In this document: positions 20,450 to 33,100 of the stretch, in pieces
Numbering within the stretch: the stretch's first letter is position 1
Layout: each line of letters begins with the position of its first letter
Assembly (NCBI GenBank): GCA_013397455.1
Contig: VYZB01000271.1
Location: 211,008 to 275,007 of the forward strand
DNA length: 64,000 bases
Origin: Crotophaga sulcirostris
Taxonomy: Eukaryota > Chordata > Aves > Cuculiformes > Crotophagidae
Direction of reading: 5' to 3'
Made by a program: the position numbers and the translations under genes
Notes under the pieces: generated by a model
The model's database searches: none
What the model saw: only the letters and a program-made list of their open reading frames with translations
Told to the model about the DNA's origin: nothing

Positions 20450-23400
20450 GCAGAGAGGGATGGGGATGGACCCAGGGTGCCCTGGGGGAATGGCTCGTTC
20501 CTGCTAATTAGCGGCGTAACCAGCCATCGCACAACCCTGCTCCTGGCAGATAATTACCTTGCTGGGTGTAGGGAAGGGAGCAGAAAGACTTGCTGTCCAC
20601 GGGGACTTGAAAAGCTTCCCATTCTTGGACTCATTTGGGAAAGACAACCAAAAAAAATGATACATATCTATGGTTTAACAGAGCTATTTCTGCCAGTCAG
20701 GCAGGCCAATTTGTTACCGAAGTGACACACTTGATTTTAACTGTAAGAATCAAGGCTTTTTGGCACTTTTCCTTTTTCTGTGCTTGTGGCAGGGGGTTGC
20801 TGAGCTGTGGGGTGAACTGGGGGTCTATGAGGGGTTGGGCTGGGGGCTCTGGCTTCCTCCCCAGCTGAGCATTGCTGAGCTAATCAGTGTTTTAGAGAGT
20901 GGGGAGAAACATAAATCTGGGAGCAATCCCAGGCTGCCCCTTGCAGCACTGCCAGGTTTTCTAGGGGCCAGGGTATCCTGCCAGCCCTTTGCTAACATGA
21001 CCGTGTGGCTGCTGCCAGAGGGCTGCCCGGGGTCCCAGCCCCGAGGCTGTGGGACGTGCCCAGGGGCTGCCCCGCGGGTTGCTGCCGGCTGTGCTGGGCA
21101 GTGCCAGCCCTCGTGGGCTCCTTGTGCCCAGCGGGTGGGATGGCAGCAGCTGTGCTCTGCTCGCACCAGGGCCAGGGACCTCATTAGCTGCCTCCATCTC
21201 CTCTCCCCTCTGTTTATCTCCAGTTTTTCAACCACTTGTCTGATTTTGGTTTTGTTTTTTTTTTTTAAATTGTTTTATTTTACTGGCTTGAAGGGAGAAG
21301 TGACTGCATGAGTCATGATGGGGCCTGACAGTTCCCTGCACACCCTCCCAGGCTCTACTGAATTTGGGCTCTGCAGTGACAGCTGCCTGCATGGGTCCTG
21401 TTGGGACAGATGGAGGAGATGGGGCATCCCAGCCTTTCCCCCATGACTCGTTAAGCCTTTGCTCTGTGGTGCTTGGCAGGGGGTCTGGCAAAGCTCAGGC
21501 ATCCAAGGAAGGGCTGGGGGCAGATTTGTGATTCCCTCTGGGGACACCATGGCATGGAGTGCCAGGAGGGCAGCAGAGTGGGAACAGCTTGGGATCAAAG
21601 TCCTGTGCAGCCCTGCCTCTCACTGTTGGCTGTAGAGGTTTTGGGGCAGTGCTGAGCTCAAGGAAAGGTTCTTGGCCATGTGCATGTGCCTTGTCCAGAA
21701 ATGGGCTTGTAGGGCTCTCAGGCTCATATCAGGGTCAGTGGCCTTGCTCCTGTTCCAGTGCAGCTGAGATGTCTCCTCTCGTGCAGAGAGGTGTCCCAGG
21801 CTGTGCTCCCCAAGGCACCTCCCTGCTGAAGGAGCATGCTGCTTGGTGCCACACACCATCGGGGTGCAGGGGAAGGCAATTACTCCTCCCTCTTCTTGAT
21901 GCAGAGCTGTGGGTGCCAAACTGCATCGCTCCTGCTGCCAACCCTGCTGTGCTGGAAATCTCAGTCCCCCTTCCTCCACATCCCATCTCCCTTTGGAAAA
22001 CCAGCAGTAACTCTTTGTGCTGTCTTATGGATCATTACCTTGGAAATCCCAGGGAGAAGGGCACTTGGCCATGGTCCTGCATGGCTGGTACCATCCTCAG
22101 CAGTCCATTGTCACCCTGGCACCCCTCACTCAGAGGGCAGAGCCACCTCGACCTGTTCCTTGCTGCTTTAGGATGCTCCCAGAATCTCGCTTGTGGTTTT
22201 TATAGCCCAGCCCATGTTTCCTGGCAGGCTGACCTGGATACGGCCGCGCTACGTTTGGGCTGAGCTCGCTCGTGTCTTCTCTACTTCTGCCTCACGTTGT
22301 GGTGGGCTGCAGCATGCTATGCTGGCTTGTCAATGCTAAGAAGGTGGCCTAGTGCTGTGTCTGGTGTACCCAGGCTCTGTTTGCAAAGACAGTAGTGTCT
22401 GTCATCCTGCTCTTGCGCCAAGCCTTTTCAGTCCAGGCTGGGTAATAGGGGATTTCTGGAGCACGCACCACCAGCTCTGTGCTCTGTGGGGGTCCCTTCT
22501 CTTTAGCAGGTGCTTTTCCTCCCAAACGCTGTTCTGCAGAGAGGGAACAGGGACAAATCAGCATCCCCAGCATTCCTCTCTCTCCCCCCGCCCCCCAATC
22601 TTGCCTGCCCTCCCCTCCCCTTCTCTCTTTAAAGAGATTCAGGTCATGCTTGGAATTAGGGCTTCCTGAACTGCAGAGAAGCAGCGTTTAAACTGCTTAC
22701 CATCGATTAGATGGAGTGGTTTGGGTTTGGTTTGTCCCCCTGCCCCCAGCTTCCGATGGGTGTTCCCAGCACAGCATGTTAATCCTCGCTTCAATGCTTT
22801 TGCCATCATGGGCTGCTCTTCCCTGGGCAGGGGGGTCTGGGGTCCCTCGGGGGCTGCACCCCCCTTTGCACTCCATTAGTAGCCAACTGCTCTCGACACA
22901 GAGACCTTGCAGGAAGGCATTTTATTTAGGCGGCTTCGTTTATCGCGGCGCTCCGGCTGGGATTAGACACAGATAAGACGATCAATAAATCCTCCTCTTG
23001 GTTGGGATGTGCCATGAATTTTTCGGGGAAGGGTAGGGAAAGGAGGACACTCGCTCAAAGGCGGTGAGCCTGGCTGGAGGTGATGGAGGGGACAGCCAAT
23101 GCTGTGAGGTTGCAAGGAGGGGGTCCTGGCCAGCCTGGCTGCAGCCTTGCTGCTGGTTCCTAAGACGACGTCTGTACGTGGTAGAGGAGAGAAGAAGCCC
23201 TGCGCTGCTGCTGCGGCTGGCATGGCTGTGCCGCTGCAGAAAGTAGGTCAGGCTGTGCTGCAGAGCCCAGTGTGAAGGCAAAGCCCCCAGCACAGCTGAG
23301 CACCCACCTCTCCCCAGATCCCCCCACCTCAGATGCTCTGCTCGCAGCCTACCCCACGCCGAAGACAGCCGCTGTGGGGCTGGGTTGGCATCAGCCCCTC

Positions 23401-24844
23401 ACCCTGGTGTCAGGACTGCTCTTTGCCTCTGCCCTGTGGTCCCACTGTGGTTGCTCAGGGTCAGGGTGGTAGCATGGAGCTCCAGGCAAGAGGAGATGCA
23501 GAGGTGGAGGGGCTGCGGGCAGGGGCTGTGTGGGGAAGCTCCCCTGCCTGCATCCCAGAGCTGCCCTCCTGACTCAGATGCATATTTGGCAGCAGGAGGG
23601 ATGCCTGCCCTAGGGATGCAACTCCAACATCACAAGGGAGCAGCCACTCCTCCAGCTTCCCAGCATTTTGGGGTCCCCTGTTAGCTGGGGCTGGGCAACG
23701 CACAGGGCCAGCTCCCCATTCTGGGAGCATTTTCGGCATCAGCAGGGGGACGGGGGGGAGGGACAAAAAGGTTAAAAGCAGAGTTTGATGTTGAAATTTG
23801 CAGAGATTTTGGGTGCCTTGCAGGGCTGTCAAAGCGCCCCTCCGAAGGGAAGGGCGGCAGGACAGGATGAATGTTAGGGGGTCCCATGGGTCAGACTCAG
23901 GCTCAGTGTGGACTGGAGGGTGTCCTGGCTTGACTCAGGAGGATGGCTTGGTCCAGTTCCACTTCCAGGAACGTTTTGTGGCTGCTGAGACGAGGGGAAA
24001 ATGAAGATGTTTTTCAAGATAGAGGCGTTTCAAGTGCAAATCGGGAGAGTATCCCCACGTGGCACTTTGCTGTAGCTGTAAGAACCTGTTGGGAGGTGGA
24101 AGAAAGCTTTGACATTGCCTTTGCCATGTGAAAGCATGGCTGGGCTCCCGTTCCCAGCTGCGCTGTGGGTTGGGATGCTGTGGATGTTGGATCAAGCCAT
24201 GGGAACACGGTTTGCTGTGCCCAGGGGGATGGGGCCACCAGCCTGGGACTGCCAGGCTCAGAGGGGTGACAATCCCACGCTAACATGTCTCTGGTGGCAT
24301 CAGTGCCATGACCCAGAGGTGGGCAGGGGCACTGCATCCTTCAGCAAGGACCCAGATTGATCTGCAAGGGCTGGTGGTGAAAATGCAGCGAGCCAAGCAG
24401 GGAATAAATTGAGTGTGTACATCACAGGCAGGTCTGGGCTTTATTGATTTTCAATGAAAGGCTGTGTCATGAATTTTTCTCTCCTACTGTATTTGCTGCA
24501 AAGTTGCATCTTGACTCCAAGCATTAACCACTAACTAGAGAGCTCGGTTCCCCCCCAAGGAGATGGTGGTGGGGGCAGGCAAGTTCGCACACAGTCTTTT
24601 TAAGCGCGTGATGGACACAGTGGCTTTGCTAATCCAATACCAGAAGAGAGAGATGGTATTAACGGTGGAAAATGTTACGTCCAGCACTTCAAGTGACTTA
24701 TGGCTAAGGGGCTGCATGTGGGATGCATCTTATATGATGGGCTGCGTTAGGCACCCCTTACTCCTCTGGGATCCACCCAGGAAAGGTGGTCTTGGTCCCT
24801 GCCGTTCCCAAGAGGGATGGGACATCAGGTGGGGGTTGTCACTC

Positions 24845-25067
24845 TAGGCTTGATATTAGGAAAATGTTCTTCACTGAAAGGGTGATTGGCCACTGGAATG
24901 CGCTGCCTGGGGAGGTGGTCGAGTCGCCATCCCTGGAGGTGTTTAAGGGGAGATTGGATGAGGCACTCAGTGCCATGGTTTAGATGATGGGTTGGTGTTG
25001 GTGTTGGGTTATAGGTTGGGCTCGATGATCTCAGAGGTCCTTTCCAACCTTGTAATACTGTGATACA
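24845..25067 (+). mobile_element. CR1 LINE, 5'-truncated, class B tail
   Basis: The copy starts at AGGCTTGATATTAGGAAAAT and encodes [20 protein letters not shown] and [14 protein letters not shown], followed by TAG. The 3' UTR ends CCTTGTAATACTGTGATAC. It is close to the other class B copies at 2362, 38281 and 50880. Confidence 0.95.
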
Positions 25068-25490
25068 TCTCTTGCTGGTTTTCCTTTCCTCCCAACAAAT
25101 GGAAGACCCTAAAAAGGAGAGAGTGTAGCCTCTATGTCAGAACTTTTTTGGAAGCTGCTGAGACATTTTGTTGCATCCTGCTTTTAAGCTGGCATTTGGA
25201 ATTTGGAGCAACTCTTTAATCTTGAAGTCATTGTTCTTAAACATTAAAGAATATTTGGAAATGAGCATAGCATGAAATATTTCAGTAGACATTTTTTGCT
25301 GTCTTCAGAACCTCTTACAAGTCTTTTTTTGCTTCTCTCATGAACTTGTTGAGAATCCAGTGGAAAGCATTGCAACTAGCTGGGGGTTTTAAAAATAGAT
25401 GAGCAACAGAGAAAGTTTAAAGGGCTTTGGATGAGTTTGTCTGGAAAAGAGGTGATGGAGAGGAGATGTTTTACCCAGCTTTGGGTAGCA
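25068..25490. other. single-copy non-coding stretch
   Basis: No recognisable gene; AT-rich in its middle part. Confidence 0.5.
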
Positions 25491-26145
25491 CCACACCACG
25501 AGATGTTGGTTGACTGGCTGAACATGAGCCAGCAGTGGCCCAGGTGGCCAAGAAAGCCAACAGCATCCTGGCTTGGCTCAGCCCTGGTGTGGCCAGCAGG
25601 AGCAGGGCAGGGATCGTCCCCCTGCACTCGGCGCTGGGGAGGCCGCACCTCGAATCCTGGGTTCAGTTTTGGGGCCCTCACTCCAAGAAGGACATTGAGG
25701 GGCTGGAGCGCGTCCAGAGGAGGGACCGGAGCTGGGGAAGGGTGTGGAGCCCAGGGGTTGTGGGAGTGGCTGAGGGCCCTGGGGCTGTTTAGCCTGGAGA
25801 AGAGGAGGCTGAAGGGAGACCTGATTGCTGTCTGCAGCTCCTGGAAGGGAGGTTGTAGTGAGGTGGTTGCTGGTTTCCTCCCAAGTGACAGATAATGGGA
25901 TGAGAGGAAATGGCCTCAAATTGTTCCAGGGGAGGTTTAGTTTGGTTGTTAGGACAAATTTCTTTACTGAAAGGGTTCTCAGGTGCTGACACAGCTGCGA
26001 GGCAGTGGTGGAGTCACCATCCCTGGAGGGATTTAAAAGTGAGGCAGACCAAGTGCTCAGGGATCTGGTTTAGTAGTGGACAGGTACAGTTGGACTGGAT
26101 GATCTCAAAGGTCTTCTCCAACCAAGCGATTCTATGCTTTGATGA
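25491..26145 (+). mobile_element. CR1 LINE, about 0.65 kb, class D tail
   Basis: The copy begins upstream of the [18 protein letters not shown] segment (from 25541). It continues through [19 protein letters not shown] and [13 protein letters not shown]. After a frame change come [14 protein letters not shown] and the 3' UTR ending CCAAGCGATTCTATGCTTTG. Its 3' UTR carries GGTTTAGTAGTGGACAGGTA, shared only with the copies at 29912 and 61862. It is more diverged than class B copies. Confidence 0.95.
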
Positions 26146-26280
26146 GATGCACAGCTATGGCAGCTCGTGGCCTTGCAGGGAGAGGCTGGGAAGCCTTGTG
26201 GGGGTGGTTAAGAATGTCCTGGAAGGGTTAATTCTGGTGCTTGGATATAGCTGGATGCACTGAAGCTGAAGTGGAGCAGT

Positions 26281-26425
26281 ATGCAAATCCATCCACTTTC
26301 ATAAACTGCTTAATTAGGCGAATGTTAATGAGACGTTAATTACTGTTGTGCCGGCGAATCCCACGGAATGGAGATTATGTTTCTCTTCAAACATCCAGTC
26401 TTAATTATAACTTGTACTTAATTCC
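26281..26425. promoter_or_regulatory. candidate conserved enhancer-like element
   Basis: ATGCAAAT (26281-26288, a perfect octamer or POU motif) is followed by TTAATTAGG (about 26310), GTTAATGAGACGTTAATTAC (26324-26343) and TTAATTATAA (26401-26410). Such clustering of POU and homeodomain sites in an AT-rich, repeat-free island is typical of vertebrate developmental enhancers. Conservation has not been tested here. Confidence 0.3.
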
Positions 26426-28164
26426 ACTGTCTTGGCTGGGACGGAGCTGGGTAGGGAGGACGAGGCGCCAGATCCCGTGAGTGCCCGCAGTGCGTCCTCC
26501 ATCCTTGCCCACACTGCGGTGGTGGATGCTTGGGGGTCGTGGTTGTGAACCCCTCCCTTGCAGCCAGCTCTTTGTGCTCAGGTCCAGCTCGGGTGTGTGT
26601 TGCTGGTGGGTCAGGGTGGAAAATCCACCATAAAAACTCCTATCTGTTTCCTTCATGGGCTTGGGAAGCCTTTGGGAGGTCCCTGTTCATGTCCTGTGTG
26701 CTCCAGAGATGCCACGTTGTTCTGCTCTGGAGGTGCCTGCCCCAAACTGGTCAGACTGGGGTGGATGGGGGGCAGTGGAACCCATGTGGATGTGAGCATC
26801 CATCCTACACTTGATCCCCTCCGTCCTCACTTTCTCTTTCTACCTGCCTCGGCCTTTCCATGCTGGACTGCAAATGCTTTCTGCTGCCTGTGAATCCTGA
26901 ATCCTGTATGGATTTTTAATTGATACACGTGTGAATTGCCAGAGGTTCTGCTTCCACAGTGCCTCATGTGCACATATGAATATTTTTAAAGTAGGACTTC
27001 AGCTTGGAGATCCAGAAGAGATCCCTGTGATGATGAGCAGAGCAATGGCATCCTGTTTCCAATTTTAACACTTCTATTTTGCTTGGCTTCCATTAATGCT
27101 CAGGATAATGTAACACTTTCAAATGAGGTACGAGCGAGGCATGAAATCTGCATCCTCAGGTTTTGATTGTCTGGTTTTTATCTGTGCATGGTTGGGTGCT
27201 GCTCTGGGCAGACCGTGAGGTTTCCTGGGTCTTTGTTCATTGCTGCCAGCTGGGTGGCAGAGGGGACAGCATCACAAGGCTGAAACATGAGGTTTGGGCT
27301 CCGTCAGGGCTATTTTGGTACCTGCGGGAAAGATTTCTTCCAGTAGCAGGGCTCTTTTTACCCAAGGAGTTGTTCGCCTCGCTGCTGCTGCGGGTGGGAG
27401 AGCCCAGGGGCTGCCCGCACCACTCCTCCCGGCAGGAGCTCCGTGTCCTTCACACGCCCAGCAAACGGGCATTTTAATGATGCACGCTGCATCTGTGCAC
27501 CCTGGAGCTCGCTGCCAGAAACCTGCAGCAGGAGAGCAGTGGCCATCGTCCTCTTGGGCCCTCTGACAGCCAGCAGAGACTCAGGAAGCTGCCCCAGGGT
27601 TGGAGTCGCTTTGGATTTCCATTGCATGCTGCTGCGTCCTCGCGGGGCGATGCGATAGTGTGTTGGCCCCCAAGCAACACACACAGGGGGGGACGATTCT
27701 CCGTGTTGGATGTTTTCAATTACAAAAGGTGTCAGCTTAGGTTTCATTTTTCTTGTTGCTTCTTTCTTTCCTTCCCTCTGTTGCGACTCCACTGTTTGAT
27801 TTCCAAACGGGTTTGATATTTCCTCTTCCAGAGTGCCGGCGAGCCCTGGGGACTTTTGCAGGTGACTTGCTCTGTTGATGCTCGTTTGATGGTAGGCGAT
27901 GACATTGTCATGATGGACAGGCTGGGCTGGAGGACCAAGGGCAAGCAGGCTGGAGGCTGCACTCACCACAGCACCCACTGGAGTGGCACCGCTTGGGCTG
28001 CCCCATCAGGCTCCATCCAGCTCTGCCTGCTCCTCACTACCTTCTCCCATCATCATCTGGATGTGATTTTTTTAATCTCCTGAAAAGCTTTTCTACCAGA
28101 AGAAACGTGCCCATCAATCAGGGATTTTTGCCTTTTTTTCTTCTCCTCTGCATTCTGTGCCTCT

Positions 28165-28215
28165 CAACGTTGAAGTCTCTGTTAATTAATGAAGATCTAA
28201 TTAATTCCAGTTCCT
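28165..28215. promoter_or_regulatory. homeodomain-type TAATTA cluster
   Basis: GTTAATTAATGAAG followed by TCTAATTAATTCC within 35 bases gives overlapping TAATTA cores on both strands. It is a weak enhancer candidate. Confidence 0.2.
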
Positions 28216-28479
28216 TTATTTTTTTAAAAATGGCAGGATCCGGCCACATGCCCCCTTGCAGAGCCTCCTGCCACTCCCTCCTCCCCTCCTTGGAAGAGCA
28301 AATCTCTAACAGAGCCCTGCTGCAAAATCAACAGCTGCGTGGGAGGCAGAGGCAGCGTTTTGCATACGATTTCAATAAAATAGAGCGTGTTTGGGAAACA
28401 TGAAGGACAGTAAAGCCAACATGGGGGGAACAGAGAGAGGATATTGCCTGCATTGAGACCCACACCACTGAGATGCCTC

Positions 28480-29116
28480 CACATGTCCACGTGTGCTTGC
28501 AGCCCAGAAACCAACCGTGTCCTAATCTGCATCCGAAGCAGTGGGAGCAGCAGGGAAGGAGGGGATTCTGCCCCTCTGCTCTGCTCTGGTGAGACCCACC
28601 TGGAGCCCTGTGTCTAGTTCTGTAGTCCTCAGCACAGGAAGGACCTAGAGCTGTTACAGCAAGTCCAGAGGAGGCCACAGAGATGATCCAAGGGCTGGAG
28701 CACATCCTGTATGAGGACAGGCTGAGAGAGTTGGGATTGTTCAGCTTGGAGAAGAGAAGGCTCCAGGGAGACCTTAGAGCAGCCTCCAGTACTGAAAGGG
28801 GCTCCAGGAAAGTTGGGGAGGGACTCTTGATCAAGCAGTGCAGGGACAGGATGAGGGAGAATGGTTTTAAGCTGCAAGAGGGGAGATTGAAATGAGATCT
28901 CAGGGAGAAATGTTTTGCTTTGAAGGTGGGGAGGCACTGGCCCAGGTTGCCCAGAGCAGTGGTGGCTTCCCCATCCCTGGAGATGTTCAAGGCCAGGCTG
29001 GATGGGGCTTTGAGCCCCCTGATCCAGTGGGAGGTGTCCCTGCCCATTGCAGGGGGGTTGGAACTGGATGGGCTTTGAGGTCCCTTCCAACCCACATCAT
29101 GGTATGATTCTATGTT
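28480..29116 (+). mobile_element. CR1 LINE, about 0.64 kb, class A tail
   Basis: The copy starts in the segment related to 'CAGCCCAGAAACCAACCGTG' (about 28499). It contains the [12 protein letters not shown] region near 28590-28620 and then a long in-frame stretch, [20 protein letters not shown] and [15 protein letters not shown] to about 28895. It ends in the tail with CACATCATGGTATGATTCTA. A 328-codon open frame on the opposite strand (28328-29314) is only its antisense. Confidence 0.96.
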
Positions 29117-29911
29117 GGTGGCAGCTTTCCAGAGCTCCAAAATGCTGCCAGCAGGGGTTGGCAGGACTGGGTGCTCCAGTGCAGCCGCCTGGGTGCCAGC
29201 ACCTGGGGTAGTTACCTGAGGAGAGTGGCTCTGGCCTGGCATTGTGGGCAGGGGAGCAGGCAGGAGAGGAGAAACCTTCACCTGAACCTGGATGTTCTGC
29301 CTGCAGCCGCCCATTGTTTCTAATCCCCAGGCCCAGTACCTGCTGGCTTTAAATTGAGATCAAAGGAGGAGAGAGGAGAGAGAAGGGTTTGGCTTAGCGG
29401 TATGCCTAAATTAGCCTCACTGTGCTGGGAGTTGGATGCTGGGGTAAATCCATTTCCACAGCACTGTGTGTCTTTACTGAGTGGGAAATTGGGGGATAAA
29501 TGAATGCTTTTCATATATTATCATGGCCTGACAGCGATGAGGCAGACAGAGGCAATGCAAAGGTGATTAATGAGAAAGTTTGAGTTAACGAAGTGTAGTC
29601 ATCTCTCATTAGGGGGAAATGAGTTCTCTTTACCACCAGCCGTTGGGCTTGTGAAGTTGGGAGTACTCACCTTCATTTTTTTAAATGCCAGATGATTTGT
29701 TTCTTATCTGCCTTTGCTTGCTGGGTTGATGACATGATATCGCTCACCCCATCTGGAGTGGCTGTGCTGGACTTGGGGCTTTCTTGTTACCTGCCAATAT
29801 CAGCGCCGAGGGCACGTGAGAGGATGCCAGTGGGGGATGGAGATTATTCTGGGGACATCAAGGCAGGGACACAGTGTGCTGAAGCCTCAAGCCTTATGAC
29901 TTTAAGCCTTA
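29117..29911. other. single-copy non-coding stretch
   Basis: No recognisable gene. The stretch 29490-29640 is AT-rich and contains GATTAATGAG; it is a weak conserved-element candidate. Confidence 0.5.
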
Positions 29912-30145
29912 CGGCCTCAAGTTGTACCAGGGGAGTTCAGGTTAGACATCAGGAAAAATTCCTTCCCCAAAAGGGTTCTCAGGCACTGGCACAGATGCCC
30001 AGGGAGGTGGCTGAGTCCCCATCCCTGGAGGTGTTTAAAAAATGGGTAGATGAAGTGATCAGGGTTCTGGTTTAGTAGTGGACAGGTAGGGTTGTACTTG
30101 ATAATCTCAAAGGTCTTTTCCAGTCAAATGATTTTATGATTCTGG
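29912..30145 (+). mobile_element. CR1 LINE, 5'-truncated, class D tail
   Basis: It begins near CTCAAGTTGTACCAGGGGAG. It contains the ORF2 end ([20 protein letters not shown]), then GTTTAGTAGTGGACAGGTAG and a tail CAAATGATTTTATGATTCTG. It has the same class of tail as the copies at 25491 and 61862. Confidence 0.95.
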
Positions 30146-33100
30146 GAAGGGGATGCTCAGGGCTCGGGGAGCAAAGCTTCTCTCCACTGGGCAAGGAAGT
30201 AGGGCGAGGTGGCTCTCCGGCAGGCAACTAGAGCCAGGAAAGCAGGTCCACAGCAGGAACCTGCAATATTAACAAGTCTTTTAATGAAAAATACATCTGC
30301 TGTTCAGCTGCCTCATGGCCCTAGACGCCGCTGTGCATTTTGGTCCGGTGATGGTTGCTACAGGACCTTTTATTTTACAATAGTTGAAGCAAAACGGGAA
30401 TCTATTTTTAATCCTTTCCCTTTGCCCCTTGCTGCCTTCCCTTGTTGCCCCGCAGTTCTGCTGACCATGCAAAAGCTCTGTTAGGGTTTGGAGAGGCCAA
30501 GGGCCAAGCTAGGTGCCCCAGGTCACAGCAGGGGGACAACCCATCCCTGTATGATTCCATGTGCCCCCTGGCTGAGGCCGTCCCTGTCAGGGCTGCTCTG
30601 CAAAGAAAGAGCAAGTTGTGGCTGGCTGCCATTTAGTAGCTTTAGCTTTTTGAGGAGAGGAAGGATTTTGTTTCCCTCTCAGATTTGGGGCAGGCTAGGC
30701 AGGATCTCGTAAGCCTGGATTTCAAAGTGTCTTCTGGCAATCGTGCCCGGAGGCAGAGGTAAAGGCTGGGTCACGACAGTTCACTCTGCTGGTGCTTTTC
30801 ATGCTGGGATTTCTTAGCAATTTCCAGAGAAGCCAGCTATTATGAATCCCATCCTGCTGGTGAGCAGGGGAAGGGGCTGGGGAGGTGGGCTGAGGTCCCG
30901 TGTGGGGTATTTGCTGCCAGCCTGTGCTGCTTGGCACGGCTGAGCACCCCCAGAGGTGCAGTACATGTGTTCAAGCAGCTGCCTTGCCTTCCCCGCCACC
31001 CGCCGCCTGCCGCCGCAGAGGCACCGTTTATCTAGAGCAAAGAGAGACCTTAGAAAAATAACAATAAAGAAAAAGGTATGCGAGAAGCATCTGTGAAATA
31101 ATAGCAAGATCCCAGGGATGGAGCTGCTTTCATCTGGGAGCTCTTTGCTAATCGCGGGTTGCTCCTGTCCCTCGTTAGAGCGGGAGCTAGGCGCGATGTG
31201 CCGGCTCAGATCTTCCTTTCTTTTCAAGGTTCTCCCGTGGCATCCTGCAGGCTGGCAAGCCTGGCCCCTGCCAGCACATCCCTCCTGCCGCCAGCTGCTG
31301 AGCTGGTTTTTAATCCCTCTAATCAGCCCCATATCCAACCCCAGTGGCAGTGGGAGAGCTGGGCTCACCCAAGGCCATCATGCCTCCCCACTGCATTACA
31401 GCCCCTATGAGACGTGGCAGGGCTGTTTCTGTTTTGGGACCTACAGAATGTGGAACCCCCACATCTTCCTCACTGCCAGCTTTGCAGTTGGGCACCTCCC
31501 AGCCAGGGTAGATGTTTATGCTTATGCTGGGTCTGATCCAGACCCTGGGGAACACCTGAGCGGTGCAAGTGCTGACGGGCACCATGCTCCATCCAGCTGG
31601 CTGGAAAAATGTCCATCAAAACTTGCTTTCCTGGGAAAAAGCTGGTTCAGCCAAGCAAAAATCCTGGTAGGACTCTATGTTGAAGCCTAGGGAGTCACAG
31701 AGAAGTGTGGGCTTCCAGGGCCAAGCTGGGGGGGAGCTGCCCCACAGAAGGCTCCAGAGGAGGGTAGAACATGAAGGGATCCCACCAGCAGGTGCTGTGG
31801 AGCAGAGAGGAGTACAGGGACTCTGGGCACATAGAGAGCTTGGCACTGGCCATGCTTTGGGCAGAGCTGGTGTCTCCAGTTGAAGCCCACATTGCTCTGT
31901 CCTGCTGTGCTGCCTGCTGACAAGAGGGGTTTGCTGGCTGTTACTGTGTGGTTATTTGCACATGGCTTGGGAAGGGCTTTCAGCATGGTCCCTGGTTGTA
32001 CTTTCCCTATAATAAAATAATTTTGCTGCTCTGGAAAGAGACTCCTATAAGCGAGGATTAAGGCATATTTCAGAGTGTTTGCCTCTTGGTCCGTGGCACA
32101 AAGGGAGGTGCAGGGGAAAGGTGCTGCATCTTATTTCAAGGCTCAGTAGTTCAAACACTTGTGTGTGCTTGGGAGAGAAAGGATTTCTGCAGAACTCAAG
32201 AGCTACAGACCTTGGCGTGTTGCTGGAGCTAACAAGTGGGGTCCTGGAGGAGGGACTGTTTCAGGGTACATCAGCAAAGCAGGCTGGGGTCTTGCAGGCT
32301 CATTGTCACCTTGGAAGCAAAGGGAGTGTTGTGACAGTGAGCATCTGAGAGCACCCTTGGAGACCGGTGTAACATCAAGCAATATGCTGGGTAAACACAT
32401 TTACACTGCTGTGTACAACAGCAGGATCAGGCCTATCTCTACAGCAGCAGTAGAGATGCAGGCGGCCAGAAGCAGAGTGCTTAAAGGCTAATGAAGACGC
32501 ACTAGAAAATGATTAGCTTTGCAAGCATCATTCCTGTGTGCTGGAAACTGGGGTATTATGAAGTTCGCACTAAGCCCTTGGAGATCTCTTGAACAGGAGT
32601 GATCTGCATGCCGTGCAGAGCTATTATTGGAGAGGGTGGCTTCACTGCCTATCATCTGGCTTTGCTGAGCTAGCTCTGTGGACCGTCGCCAAACATAAAG
32701 CATCTTTTCCTTGGCTGTTGCCAACCCACCTACTTGGAGTGGGTGATGACTTGTTTGTTCCTCAGCTCAGCTGGAAAAAGTGAGTGTCCCTGTGGGAGGG
32801 TGGGAAGAGAGAGCGTTGCAGGGTGGCATCTCCCAAGGAAAGAAGTGGATTGCTGGGCTTGGGTGTTCAGCTGGAGAAAGGCTCAGTATCCTGCTGCGAA
32901 GTCAAAATGGTCTTGCTTGGCTCCTGCAGGCATCCTTTGCGGCATATTGGTCTGGGCATCTCTGCCCATTGGATATGGTCAACTCACCCCTCTCAGGCTC
33001 CCTAGGCAGAGCACCCTACCTTCACTCTCAGGAGGTGTGGGGATGCTTTTGTTTGGCCAGAACCTGGCCCGGAGCAGCCAGACTTTCCCCAGTGTACTGC

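Larger units (their letters stand above)
16891..24844. other. 8-kb CR1-free single-copy stretch
   Basis: I see no recognisable gene. It contains a T19 run (17726-17744), a (GAG)n array (20425-20449) and G-rich or C-rich patches near 18545-18565 and 22585-22625. The longest open frame (minus, 18509-19435, 308 codons) has no recognisable domain or splice support. Confidence 0.5.
26146..28479. other. single-copy stretch with AT-rich motif clusters
   Basis: No recognisable gene. It includes the octamer/homeodomain cluster at 26281-26425 and TAATTA-rich bases at 28165-28215. The minus-strand open frame 27358-27978 (206 codons) has no recognisable domain. Confidence 0.5.

Noticed and set aside
28328..29314. 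328-codon minus-strand open frame
   Set aside because: It is the antisense of the CR1 copy at 28480-29116. The same antisense peptides recur at the other class A copies, as expected from repeats rather than a gene.
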